A stretch of 64,000 bases of DNA from Daedaleopsis sinensis (taxonomy: Eukaryota; Basidiomycota; Agaricomycetes; Polyporales; Polyporaceae): contig CM066301.1 in the NCBI GenBank assembly GCA_033807695.1, forward strand, positions 3,658,001-3,722,000, given 5' to 3'. Shown piece after piece: positions 52,941 through 64,000 of this stretch. A program made the translations under genes and the position numbers. The number at the start of each line of letters is the position of its first letter. The first letter of the stretch is position 1. The notes beneath the pieces are model-generated. The model made no database searches and was not told where the DNA came from. It saw only the letters and a list, made by a program, of their open reading frames with translations.

Positions 52941-54390
52941 CTACCCCCTATTCATCGTGTTCCCTGCACCCCTCGGGTTGACATCGGTATACTGAGCCCA
53001 AGACTCATCTTTCTGTCTCTTCTCCTCGACTTTATCTTCTCCGAAAGCGGTGCCGTCTTGCTCAGCGTCCACAGCAAGTTGCTCCTTCGATGTCGGTTGA
53101 GCCTCGGACTGAGGTCTGCTCTTGTGCTCAGCATCGGGAGTTAAACGAAGGAGATATGACATACCCTCCACCAGAGATGACGTTTCCGCGTTGTCTCTCG
53201 ATCTCCAGATATTCATCAATTGACATGGTCGGCAAGCGATGACCCGCCTGGAACACTTGTGCTTGTAACCTCGCCCGCTCACCCGCATTGGATGGGAGAA
53301 TCGTGAACGGTCGCAGAGGCTGATGATGACTGCGTCAGTGCACGAACACGAAGGACGCATGTCGGTTGCTTACCTTCCCTTGAGGATCAAGCAGTGGACC
53401 TTTGCCGTCTGGTCCACCCATATTGACAGGCGCATCCAGTTTCCACATGTCGTCGTCGGGACTCTTCTTCGCAATTCGGGGATCATCAGAGGGTGTTCGC
53501 TGAGGAGGAAGAGGGGGTGCATTTCGGAGAAGGTCTAGCTCCTGATTGGTGCTCTGGAGTTGTGTTTGTGCTTCTGCGTAGATGAAGCGCAAGAGCAAGA
53601 TTGAGGTGTCTCGCAATACGTCCTCCGCGTCCAAGTCGAGATCTTCCTCGCTGTCTCCGATAACTTCGCGCGATGGATCAGGAAGAATAGATGCGATGAG
53701 TTCGACATTCGAAATTGGATCCACAGCACCCCGGTTTGTGCGTTTCCTCACGGCCTGCCCGTCCTCGTCAGCTTAGGGCGACTTCGCGGTAACCGGCCAT
53801 GCTCACCTCAATTCTCCCCTTGATATCTTTTTCCCGCTTGTATTGCTTGATCTTGAGCTCCCTCCGTTTCGCAGGATCAGTCACCGAGGATACTGTTCGT
53901 CCATAGAGAGCTTTGTCTTCTTCTGTGACGATCTCGTACAGTTCCAGATAGTGCACAAATGACTCCAGATGCCTCTGCCTGGCCGATTGAATGCCGCGAT
54001 GTCGCCAGAACAGTCGTACCACGTACCTTCACATTGCCAACCAAATCAATTCGCTCATCTCTGTCTGTGGTCCGAATCCGGGACAATACTTCCGACAGCA
54101 CAAAGGGAACTAGGATGTAGACGAGGTCACGGGTCGTGATATCCGCGAGCTGTTCGTTCGCGCTGAAGAGTGAGAGCTTCGCTACACGAAGGCTACATTG
54201 GCGCAGATCAGCCAACGCAGTCTGAATCAACTCCTGGATGATTTTCCAAGTTTCAATGCCAACTCCCAGACCGAACAGACTTGTAACAATGGCTGACCTG
54301 AGTTTTGTCTTCGATTGTCGGGAGATTCAGCGCCTTGGAAGCAGTCGTAAGTGCGCGATAGAAGAGCGACGGCAGCGGAAGTTCATCCAT
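52941..54390 (-). CDS. TAP42: TAP42/IGBP1 regulator of PP2A-type phosphatases
   Basis: Six exons, complement of 52941-53115, 53165-53319, 53374-53754, 53807-53974, 54027-54233 and 54298-54390, give 392 residues. The start MDELPLPSLFYRALTTASKAL, the helical blocks ELIQTALADLRQCSLRVAKLS, RDLVYILVPFVLSEVLSRI and RHLESFVHYLELYEIV, and the C-terminal PLRPFTILPS, MSIDEYLEIE and NPRGAGNT blocks define the family. Tap42 binds catalytic subunits of PP2A, Sit4 and PP4 downstream of TORC1. Two joins (53975-54026 and 53755-53806) use acceptors picked by phase. A degenerate copy of its 5' part lies at about 57118-57570. Confidence 0.92.
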
Positions 54391-54797
54391 AGTTTGAAAG
54401 ACGTCGTTACAGTGCACGGAGTAGAAGAGATAGTGGAGAGTCTAAGGTTCGCTGCGTGTTGGCGTCCTCAGTACAGGAACTTTCGAGAGGGAGGCTCAAG
54501 CCGTTGTGTTCTTCGGCAAAATCCGCGGACCGAATCCTCCGGATTCAGTTAAGTCGCGTGAAGCCGCGTCGTCCGCGACCATGATAACGGACGTCTCTCC
54601 GTCCAATCTCACTGATTCTCTATATAAAACTTTACATACACGTGCATACATCATAGAGCAATCTTTGGCCGTTCTGGAACTTCTTATTTAAACCTTCAAT
54701 TATGCTAAACATGATCCTCAACCGGGCCCCAAATGATCATCTAGATCTACTAGTCTAGTCAACAGACCTTATGTGTTAACCCAATCGCCGGCAGGCC
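54391..54797. repeat. TAP42 upstream region, duplicated near POT1
   Basis: Holds the TAP42 promoter. Segments 54511-54550 and about 54622-54660 match 57531-57570 and about 57684-57727. In the second segment, ATAGAGCAA (54653-54661) aligns with the POT1 start ATGGAGCAG, so the end of this region looks like a decayed POT1 5' end with the start codon lost. A TATATAAAA sequence lies at about 54620-54629. Confidence 0.65.
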
Positions 54798-56307
54798 CTA
54801 CAGTTTGTTCTCAGTCTTGGGCTTTGGCCGCCCCTGGAACCCCCAACCGATCTGGCTCGAATGGTGTAACTGCACCCCGAGGTCGTCAGCAAATTGCCAG
54901 ACGACACCAGGGTTCTTCTGGAAGAGCCGTCCAACGAAGACCACATCAGCCTGCCCCTGCAATTGCCCCAAGACGAAGAACGGGTCAGTGAGAGCATCAT
55001 ACATATAGCTATGCAAACGGACGCACCTTATCGAGTACGCTCTGCGCAAATTTGCCTTCGTGGATCTTACCTACGGCAGACACTAGGATCCTGTCCCCGA
55101 CGGCCTTCTTCACGGCCTCAGCGAATGGAACCTGGTAACCCTCTTTGTTCGAGAGGGGCGGGTAGGTCGCCTTGGGGTGATTTCCGCCCGAAGATACGTC
55201 GACGAGGTCCACGCCGTGGTCAGCAAGCACACCCGCGAGCTTCACGGTGTCCTCCACGCGCCAGCTGGGTTCGTTCGGAAAGACAGTCTCAAGCCACTCC
55301 GTCCCAGAGACACTGATGTAACGATCAATACCATGCGATAGTAGTGGAGAGGCAAGGCACGTACCGGAAGAGGAGGGGCATGGTCGGTGGGATGACTGCG
55401 CGTACGGCATCGACGACCTCGATGGCGAGCCGGATCCGGTTCTCAAAGCTGCCCCCGTACTCGTCCGTGCGATTGTTGCTCGTCGGGCTCAAGAAGGACG
55501 AGATCAGGTATCCGTGCGCGCCGTGCACCTCAATCACATCGAAGCCCGCCTTGACCGCGCGCTTCGCCGCGTCGACGAAGCCCTTCACGATCCGCTTGAT
55601 GCCCTGCTTGGTGAGCGCCTTGGGCACGGGGAACCCGTCCGAGAACGGAACGTCGCTCGGCCCGATCACATCTTCTGGCCACCCGCCCGCCGCCTCGTCC
55701 GCGACGAGACCCATGTGGATGAAGGGCGCGAGCGTGGACGCCTTACGGCCTGCGTGCGCGAGCTGGATGCCGATCTTCTGGTTTTGGGAGTGCGCAAACT
55801 CGACCACACGCGCCCACGCCGCTGCCTGGGTCTCGTTCCAGATCCCAGCGTCCTCAGGCGAAATGCGGCCCTCGGGGAGGACAGCGGACGCCTCAACGAT
55901 GGTGAGGCCCGGGCCACGGGTGAGGATACCGCCGACTGTGAGACAAAGACGAGAAGAAAGGTAAGTCGACGTTTGGGCCGAGGTTTAGTCAGGAAGGAAG
56001 GCGTACGGTGTGCGAACTGCCAAGGGGAGATCACGCCATCCTCGGAAGAGTACTGGCAAAGGGGCGAGAGCTGTCGAAGGCGATGTCAGCAACAGCGGAA
56101 TTTACTTAGTGCCCCATGAGCGTTCCAGCACAGTGCAGCACTCGCGCTTACCCAAATCCTGTTCTGAAACTCGACGCCGCGGATCTTAAGGGGTTGGAAC
56201 AGTGTTGGGAGTGGCTCATCATCCTCGAAAGCCGTGCCGGAGGGAGGATACTGGCGAGGAATAAAGTAAGGTACGTTTGGGGCCGGTGCGTTGATCAGCG
56301 GAGGCAT
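54798..56307 (-). CDS. NADH:flavin oxidoreductase, old-yellow-enzyme (YqjM-like)
   Basis: Five exons, complement of 54798-54956, 55027-55312, 55365-55935, 56007-56070 and 56152-56307, give 411 residues. LFQPLKIRGVEFQNRI and LSPLCQYSSEDG at the N terminus, IGIQLAHAGRKAS, the active-site region EVHGAHGYLISSFLSPTSNNR, DEYGGSFENRIRL and GQADVVFVGRLFQKNP are typical of the thermophilic-like (YqjM/NamA) class of flavin-dependent ene-reductases, here with Cys after LSPL. Such enzymes reduce activated C=C bonds with NAD(P)H. An upstream in-frame ATG at 56349 would add 14 residues. The gene sits between TAP42 and a decayed TAP42 copy. Confidence 0.92.
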
Positions 56308-57117
56308 CGTGCAAGCAAGTCTTGGAGAAACCGTCGATGAGGAGTTCAAGAGCAGTTGATATCATCAGGGGGCAGCTGCCAGCCTTTATATACCGTCACT
56401 GTCATGGGGATCAGTACTTGTGTTATGTTCCCCAGGGAAAATTGAGTGTCTTACGTGAGTAAATGTAGGCAAACGCGTGCTGAGCAATATCCCGATCGGT
56501 CCGATAGAAGAACACAGTTGAGAACTGACGGCTACGTTTGGTGAAAACCCTGGCCAGAATAATAGAGCTTTAGAAGGTCTTCGACGAAATGATTGATGAT
56601 TGAGCAACAGAGAACGGCTGATGAATTCAGCGCTAGCTAAGTCTAGCTGAGTAAGGCAATCTGCTCAAGCCTCATGTCAGCAATTGCTGGTCTCACTCGC
56701 AACCAAACAGCGGTGGTGGGGTGCGGGTTCATACTCGCCACGTCTGGGTACGAGACCAGCAATTGCGAGCTTGAGCCTTCCAGTAGAACGCGAGCGATTC
56801 ACGACTCAACTGATGGTTCCGAGAGATCTGCGAAACCATGATGGACAGACGGCGTGTAGATATACCATTGTGAACCAACGCACCGAATACGACAGACCTA
56901 CATTGTCGTTGTATGATGTCGTCAATATTGGGTATTTGCAGTGGAAGTGAAGCGGGGATCCCGTGGAAGCCTTGGTCTCACAGAGGAGACCGAGAGGCAA
57001 TATCAGTTGAGTTAGGGCAAATGGATTCGCCCAGCTGACGTAGTGATAAAGGAGAAGAAGGCCCAAGCTGCGTTTGCGGCCGGGCATGGTATGCATGGTA
57101 AGGCAAACTTGAATTAT
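56308..57117. other. Upstream region of the ene-reductase gene
   Basis: About 800 bp with the promoter of the oxidoreductase gene and no recognisable coding or RNA feature. It ends where similarity to TAP42 begins. Confidence 0.4.
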
Positions 57118-57570
57118 GATGGCGAGGACTCCATATGCTTCTCTGCCTGGATGCTACCATATAAATCGTAACGCGTACCTTCGCAAAGCCAACCAGGTCA
57201 ACTGACTCCTCTGATTTCGGTCCGTGGACCGAAGAGGGAGAGTCGACTGAGAGCCTAGCTACGAGTCAGATACCAGTGCTAGTACTCCCAGAGCAATATG
57301 CCTTGTTACAACTTGGGCTGGCCTGCCAAGTCTCGTTTTCGATTGTCGGGAGATTCATCGCTTTGGAAGTGCGACGGTGGCGGGAGCTGAGATTGCTACA
57401 GTAAGCACGCGGTCGGTGGAAGAGGTCCCGGACTCCCGGTCAGTAATACTTTGCAATAGTAGACAGCTGCTAGACCGTAGCATGAGGAGCCTGTGCGTCA
57501 CAGGAACCGGCTGGAACGGGGTGCTATGTCCTTCGGCAAAGCCCGCGGGCCGAGTTTGCCGGATTCAGTT
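57118..57570 (-). pseudogene. Degenerate 5' fragment of TAP42 plus promoter
   Basis: Segment 57118-57250 resembles TAP42 around 53955-54080 (end of exon 3 region, the intron and the start of exon 2; shared runs such as CTCTGCCTGG, CGTACCTTC and GCCAACCA). Segment 57281-57369 resembles 54254-54341 (end of intron 1 and exon 1); 57340-57369 matches 54312-54341 at 28 of 30 bases. About 170 bp of exon 2 is missing in between. Segment 57531-57570 matches TAP42 upstream sequence at 54511-54550. The frame is broken and the TAP42 start codon region is not preserved. I read this as a dead partial copy lying directly before POT1. Confidence 0.72.
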
Positions 57571-57718
57571 CGACGCGTCGAGTCGCGTCGCGTGTTCCTC
57601 CGCGTCGTCCGTGACCACAACGCGTCTCATCCGACCCGGGTCCGCGTCTCCTGTGTCTCTGCCCTATCCTTGCTCAACAACTCTTCATCTGAAACTTTGC
57701 ATACACGTACGAGGGTAC

Positions 57719-60700
57719 ATGGAGCAGCACTCGGATTCTAGCGGTCCCGAGTTCCAAGCGGCAATCACAGCAGCCTTCAAACCAGAGCAGGAAAGGAAGG
57801 CGGTGGATATAGCCAAGAAGGGCACGGATGGGGTGGGATACATTTCAGGGACTGTATGGGAGAGGGGCAAGACAGAAGATGGTTGTCGGACATTCTCGCT
57901 GGCATTCTCGGGGGGGAAACGCGCCCAGATCCTACTATCTGGTAGCATATCCAGGTACTTTGACTCTCTCCCCATCACTGGCAGTGCACAAGTTCGCCTC
58001 TGCCTCAGAGGCCTTAGCTTGGAGGAGACATCGACCAGTCAGCGCCTTTTCTTGAACAAGAGATTCGCCTGGCGGGACGGTGTCGTTATAAATGTACGGC
58101 CCAGAAAAGGGCAGGAAGTGTTCTATGACACTCTCCCAGGCGAGTTCTACCATTAGACTTACCAAGCTGTATACCTTGACGAATACATCTAGCTCCAGAA
58201 GAAGTGCCTACCAATGACGGGCTCTCGGCCAATGATTCAAATACATCTCCCCTTAGTCCCTCCATCGTCCCGCAGAAGAGGAAGAGGTCTCCATCTATTG
58301 TCACCTGTGGGCCGACTCTTGCTCAAATCGGTACGCTAGAATCGACCAACACCTGCACTGTGTAAGACATCTAATGGCCCCCAGATGAATCCGCACCTAC
58401 CGCAGTAACAGCAGTCGATCTTCAAGAATGTGTGCGGCCTGCCGCTGCGCTAGTTGTTGTAGATGTTGATATGAACATCTCAAAGCCGACCGAGCCTGGA
58501 CCTGATTCTCAGAATCCACAGAGCTTACCTTCCCCCCCTCCGGAATTGCGCCTTGGTGAAGACCAGAGTGGGATGGGACAGGAGCACAACCATCCGACGA
58601 GCGACCGACCTGCCTCCTCGCAGCTACCCTTGGAAGCGACCCTGGCACGATCCACTGAGAGCGAGCCGACTTCGTCTAGCGGATTGGCGTCGAAGGCAAG
58701 TCGTACGCTCGGGAAGACCAAGCTAACTACTGCTCAAACGCTCAAGAGGCTTCGTATTAACCAGGAACGGAATAAGAAGAAAAATGCGAAGCGTGCCGCG
58801 GCCCATCTGCCCAAACAAGGAACCCGGTCAGACAGCGGAGATGTAGACGAAGACCAGTACTATTGGGATCACGCAGAGCAGGACATTCCTGATGAGTTAC
58901 TCGTTGAAGATACTGGTCAGCAAGTGCAATTACCTATGGTCCATCCGGCACCCCGCAATGGGACTCGGGAACAGGCCCCAACTCCACAACCTTCCAACGA
59001 TATCAAAAGAGACCCTATTGAACTGCTCCGAGCAGGATGTGTTACTTCTTTTGTGAGCACCGAAGTCCACGGTTATTTGCCTGCTACTGAGCATCATACT
59101 TAGGGCACATACCACCCGCTGGTAGAATTTGAAGGTCACGGTCCTAAACACATTGTGGGCATAGTTGGCTCGGCCACCCCTCCCACTGAAACTCGGAGTG
59201 GAGGTAAGTCATATAGTAGGACTTGTCACTCGGTATCACCACGATGAAACATCGTGTAGAGTTCATGGTCAGGTTTGAGCTCTTTGATCCAAGCAACTTC
59301 GCAACCAGTGGCCTCAGCGTGACGTTGTTTGAGAAGTCCCAGAAAGCTCTCCCACAAGTGAACATGGGTGACGTTCTATTGTTACAACATGTTGCTGTGA
59401 GTGAAGTTCGTGTTCAAGATTTCCAAACAAAACTGAAATGCATTGATAGGTCGATCGCTTCTCCGCATTCTGTGCTGTCGGTGCATCCTACAAGCCGTGG
59501 CGATGGGCGTCCTTCAACGTGAAGACAGGCATACTGTCTAGCGCACCTCAAGATACCTATGCTCTGCGGCATATCAAGCTGGAGAAGAGTGAGCTCCATC
59601 ATTGTCTCCTGTTGGGAGACTGGTGGCGGGAGGTGTCTTCGACTGCAATTTCGTTCGGTACTGGTATCGACACATCGGTCCCGTTCACGAACAAGCGCGC
59701 TCGACAACACAAGCTGATGTCGGAGGCCTACTGTGAAGAGTATTTCGATTGCACAGTCGAAGTGGGTTGACCATATACGACTCCGCTCTTCTCTTACTGA
59801 TGCTTCTGTAAGATTCTGCATGGAATTCAGAATGACAACAGCGTCCACAATGTCTACAAACTCTTTGTCACCGACTATACGCGTAACCAGTCCACCTCTC
59901 CTACGCAGGGTGCGTGGTGCCCTCCAAAACTTGCCGAAGTCGTCATGCCGGTTGAGCTGTGGGAGTCGGCCACCACTCTCGGGCCCACGATGCAAGCGGG
60001 CGAGTTCTATTCCATCCGCAATATCAAACTGAGAATTAGCGGGGGAGGTCATGTGGAAGGCAAGGTCGCTGAAGCTGAGAAGATCACCAAGCTCGACGAG
60101 GACGAACTGGAGAATCGACCTCACCTGATCGCCCTATTGAAGTACGTCGCCTCACCGCCATATGCACCGCCGCCCTCATGATCGAGTTTTATGTACTTCA
60201 GACGGAAGAGAGAATGGGAGGCCGTTGCTAAGACGTCGGGAGGTATCCACGAGTTTCCCCACCAGTTGATCGAGGAAGTCGAGGAGAACCACCACTTCAA
60301 TTGCACCGCCGAGGTGAGCCTCCAGTACATGCAATCTATATGCACGTTTTTTTAATCGCGACCTCCGACCAGGTGGTCCATGTTTCAAGCAAAGATGACT
60401 TCCTCTACCTCTACATCACCGACTACACTACGCGCACCGACCTCATCCCTATCTCAGCAAATATCGCCTCCGGGTCGCTAGTCGATCGCGTCGTACGCAT
60501 CACAGTCTACGACGCTCAAGTTGATACTGCGAAGAATCTCGAAGCAGGCGACCTCATCGCTATCCGCAACCTGAGGCTTCATCCAACTGGCAACGGGAAC
60601 CTCCTTTGCGGGCGCTTGGGTGGCGACCAGCGGCTGATCACGAAGCTCAACCCGAATGCAGCAGGCAATTCCGAACTGAAAGCTTTATTTAAGTGCGTGC

Positions 60701-61597
60701 TCTCGAAATATCGTGCGTTGGATTTCGTGTTCACTGTAACACAGGCGGAAAGAGCAAGTGGTGTCTGCTCACGCGACCAATCCGAGCAAGAATTCTAAGG
60801 GAACCCGTGCGGCGCGTCAGGTTGGAGCTGCGGCTAAGATCAGAGAGTCCTCAACCTCCACTATTTCTTCCAAGAGCGAACTCAGCACCAAGGGCAAGGG
60901 CAATGCCGTAGCCAAACAGTATCTCACGCTCGACGAGGTGAAGGATAGCGTTACTTGTCCAGGCGTCTTCCGCGTTCAGGCACGGGTGGTTGATTTTTTC
61001 CCGGACGACCTGCGCGACTGCACAATCCTCAGATGCACCTCCTGTGATGCCAAGTATGCCCTTCTATCCACTTCTAGTATTTATTTTCTGTTCCTCATCA
61101 TCGGCGTACGATGTAGGATCCCCCCGACACGCCGGCGGTGCACGAAGTGCGACGACGCAATGGATGACAATACGTTCGTGCGCGCCTTCTTCCGGCTCTT
61201 CTTCAGGATCGCAGACGACGCGGGAACGACGCTCGATGTGTCCGTCTCTGAAGAGCGGGTGAGTTCAAATCCAGCCCTTCGACAATGCCTAAGCTTATGA
61301 TGTTGTCGTTATTATGTACAGTGCTCGGTCCTCAAGGACCTTGATCCCGATGAGGTGTACGAAGACGACGAGGCGTTCATGATGTTCGTGGCGCGCGTCA
61401 AATCGCTAGTTAGAGACTTGTTGTGTGTATCTGAAGGGGAGGCGCGTCGAAGACCTGTGGCTGAGGACGATTCCGCCGCAGAGGCACCCCTGCTGGATCT
61501 CACGCTGGGTAGTTGGCTGCCAGAGGGTGAACCGGACGCGACGGAGTCGAGAGCATACATCGTCCTCAAGCACGTCGTATGCGACAGCGACGGGTAA
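57719..61597 (+). CDS. POT1: Telomere single-strand binding protein Pot1
   Basis: Twelve exons (57719-58139, 58193-58330, 58385-59052, 59104-59203, 59260-59396, 59450-59761, 59813-60141, 60202-60313, 60373-60692, 60745-61053, 61117-61258, 61322-61597) give 1087 residues. After an N-terminal region (GYISGTVWERGKTEDGCRTFSL) and a Lys/Pro-rich linker comes the Telo_bind OB fold (EFMVRFELFDPSN, NMGDVLLLQHVAV, YKPWRWASFNVKTG). Two similar OB units follow, EYFDCTVEVILHG...LFVTDYT and HHFNCTAEVVHVS...LYITDYT. The C-terminal part has paired cysteines (CTSCDAK ... CTKCDDAM), as in the zinc-holding OB3 of Pot1. It coats the telomeric G-strand overhang and regulates telomerase. The first intron has a GC donor (58140-58192). 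Confidence 0.87.
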
Positions 61598-61805
61598 CGC
61601 GATGATCCCTCATCGACTCGAGTAGCCTATTCTTGTGCATTGTGAAGCTGGCACTGTTTATTTGTAACATATTTGCTGCTTGCCCATTGTAGTTCCGTAT
61701 TCTTGACATGCATATAATCCAGTGTTCCATGCTACATAGTCTTGCCCGCAACCATTCGCGCGACGTACAGCATGCAAAGTACTAGGGTGCAGGATCCATT
61801 AGAAC

Positions 61806-63273
61806 TTAGACGCATTCCTGTTTGTATACGAGGATTGCCCAACTCTCCAACCACCCAACCTCGACCAGCGCCGCCTCCCAAGCGGCACGCAGCCTCTCCT
61901 CATTCCACGCCTGCATGCCCCACTCGCTCACAAACGCCGACCTGACAGCAGCGTCGCCCTCCAGCTCCTGGATGTACTCGTGTAGGAACTCTGAGTACTC
62001 GTCCGAGACGTTTCGCACGATCTCTACCGTGTACCGGACAGGCCCAGAGGTAAGGATTTTGAGCACGTCGGCCAGGGAGGACGTGAGCGGTGCACACGCT
62101 CGTTGAAGCATGGCCAACGAGTTGGAACGCGTCTGAAGGTGGTCCATTGGCTGCTTGCGTGGAAGGAAAGGCACTTGCGTCAAGTACGACTTTCTGGCGT
62201 CATCTAGGCTTGACGAAGAAGAGATGCAGGTCAACCCGATCAACAGGGGCGCGCCGGGCTCGAGGAGCTTGCTGATGTTTTCAAGGTCATGGCCATTCGG
62301 AAGGTAGTCGAGAGCAATTGCGGGGACGTCGAGCGACAACGAATGTAGAAATTTCCAGGACGGCGGGATGGAAAGAGGACGTAGACCGCTGAAAGAAGGC
62401 ATATATTCCACGGCTTCACCCGCTCGGTATACGTCTTGATACCTCTGTCTGAGTCATGCGTACTTGGCAAGTGCATGTGAGAACTCACTTCCGATGACTG
62501 TTGCAGCCTGTTCACGACTGGTCAGCGCCATGATGAGCTGGTAAATTAGGGTGTCATACAATAGAGCTCTGCACTTCCTTTGTCTGTACAGAGCGGTTTA
62601 AGGTCCAGGTTCGCAGCGCAGTCGAACATTTCCAGGGGCCATCGACATCGAGCTTGATGGATATTCCATGCACAGAAAGGCTGTTGATGAACAGAAGAGG
62701 GAGGTGTTTCCTGGGATTGCGCAGTTCGACACGTCCCTCGAGGATATCATCGTAGAGTGTCGATAAAGGCAAGTGCAAGCTCGAACTCGACCAGCGCGCC
62801 GTGCTGTAAGCGAGTGCGGGGCATTTGGACGGCCATATAGACTGCGTAGGAGAGACGACAGAGAGAAGAGCACAGAGAATCGGTCTTGCTTTTGCTATCG
62901 TCTTCGTGTTGCGAGTTCCATACTGGTACAGCGGAGCCAGAGTGGCCAGAGCAAGACATGCAGAGATATATGCAAGGTACGAAACCCACGAGCCATGATC
63001 ACAAATGCGCGCATAGACCCACTCGAACGAGGGAGACTTGGCCATGACGGTGTGTCGCCAGTCTAAGACCGGCTGCAGTATGTTAGATATTGTTGAAAAG
63101 GAGTCCTCAAACGCAAAGTCGACTATGTAAGCTGCCATGAGAGATTTTTGTTGGTCGAGGTGGGAGGGTAAGACAGGCTGAGGGAGCCGGAGCCAGGCGA
63201 GTCGCGACACAATAAAATCGCGTAGTAGCGCCGACAAATCACATGATCGCGGCGCGTTCACAAGCGCTGACAC
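61806..63273 (-). CDS. Unrecognised protein with hydrophobic segments
   Basis: No family recognised. A first coding stretch (63273 to about 62570) starts MSALVNAPRSCDLSALLRDF and contains two hydrophobic segments (WVSYLAYISACLALATLAP, ILCALLSVVS). A likely intron with GTATGA...CCAG at about 62560-62540 leads to a short exon (LIMALTSREQAATVIG). The last stretch (about 62440 to 61806, stop 61806-61808) carries EYMPSFSGLRPLSIPPSWKF and EFLHEYIQELEGDAAVRSAF. The join between the second and third stretches could not be fixed in phase, so the exon map is provisional. It diverges from the second HSF gene, about 140 bp between starts. Confidence 0.5.
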
Positions 63274-63415
63274 GACAAGAGTAAGCGCTAGTCACTTTAA
63301 GCGTCGGCCACATTCTAATCTCGGGTTCAGCAAAGCTGAGCAACCCTCTTCTCCTTTCCCCACCCTCTTGCGATACCCAGAAAGCCACACTGTGCTACTG
63401 TTTGCATGTCTGAGA

Positions 63416-64000
63416 CATCCCAAGTCGCTGTGGCTGACCCGAATGCCTTGACGACGCATCCTGTGGCCTCTCGCCCCATCCCTAAGGCACAACATAATAT
63501 TCCACGGTTTCTTCTCAAGCTCTACGAGTGAGTAGGATCGATCTACATTGCGCATAGTGTAGGACTCATAAGAACATTAGAATTGTCAACGACCCTGCGA
63601 ATGAAGCTCTAACGAAGTGGTCTGAAGCCGGGGACTCGTTCTACAGTACGCCTCTTGCCTGTTCGTGCCCCCTTTGTTCCTATGCCTGATGGTATTCGTA
63701 CTCAGTCTTCAATCAGGAGAGGTTTGCTCGTGAAATACTCGGCAAATGGTTTAAGCACCAGAACTTCTCCTCCTTCGTCCGTCAGCTCAACCTCTATGGG
63801 TTCCGCAAAGTCGCTTCTCTCCAGCAGGGTCTCATCCGTATGGACAATGAACCCGAGACCATCCAGTTTGCACACTCACATTTCCACCGTGGTCAGCCTG
63901 ACCTCCTCGCCCTTATTCAACGCAAGCGAAATCCACCGTCTCACGCACAACTTGAAGAGCATGCTGTTGGCCTCCTGCAACAATCACTCTCCCAACAAGA
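63416..64000 (+). CDS. Second heat-shock-factor-type transcription factor, 3' end outside window
   Basis: Partial gene; exons 63416-63527, 63581-63645 and 63706 to beyond 64000, 157 residues seen. The start MSETSQVAVADPNAL leads into an HSF DNA-binding domain: [58 protein letters not shown] and FAHSHFHRGQPDLL. Both introns fall at the same codons and phases as introns 1 and 2 of the HSF gene at 22565, so the two share ancestry. The oligomerisation region begins just before the window ends. Substitutions in the recognition helix (QNFSSF for QKFASF, NLYGF for NMYGF) are mild, so DNA binding to nGAAn units is expected. Confidence 0.92.

Noticed and set aside
56690..56770. tRNA-like arms (GGGTTCATACTC with nearby GAGACCAGC)
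   Set aside because: No complete cloverleaf or matching acceptor stem could be drawn; no other tRNA candidate was found either.

Overview
The window is nuclear DNA of a filamentous basidiomycete, most probably an agaricomycete (wood-decay or mushroom type). This rests on closely packed protein genes on both strands, very many short (about 48-65 nt) GT-AG introns, long low-complexity protein tails and the gene set itself: ATG9, KEX2, a DNMT1-type cytosine methyltransferase with RFTS and BAH regions, and a large POT1. No transposon, rRNA or convincing tRNA gene was recognised. Exon joins were read by eye from splice sites and reading phase; where they are given, exon lengths sum to whole codons.

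Left part (1-25 kb): the 3' part of a CDC4-like F-box/WD40 gene, an unrecognised multi-exon gene, a spliceosomal-type cyclophilin (PPIL1-like), D-aminoacyl-tRNA deacylase (DTD), mitochondrial PGS1, SCD6/LSM14, dephospho-CoA kinase, an EH-domain IRS4-like protein, IML2/TTC39-like, PDH E1 alpha, COA1, COG6 and a heat-shock factor.

Middle (25-46 kb): an arrestin-fold adaptor with a long repeat-bearing tail, ATG9, an ARMC8/GID5-like armadillo protein, a UPF0045/ECM15 protein with a 5-nt exon, the DNMT1-type methyltransferase, and MCM7. The last two share a short divergent promoter with an MCB-like box.

Right part (45.7-64 kb): KEX2, methylenetetrahydrofolate reductase, a Rab6/YPT6 GTPase, TAP42, an old-yellow-enzyme oxidoreductase, POT1, an unrecognised gene and the start of a second HSF gene that keeps the intron positions of the first.

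Most genes are housekeeping and not functionally linked; several serve mitochondria (PGS1, COA1, PDA1, probably IML2) or membrane trafficking (COG6, YPT6, ATG9, arrestin, KEX2). The most interesting non-coding signals are two related C/D-box snoRNA-like elements in consecutive introns of SCD6, both with a guide complementary to the conserved 18S stretch targeted by snR52/SNORD83, and a decayed duplicate of the TAP42 5' end and promoter sitting directly upstream of POT1.
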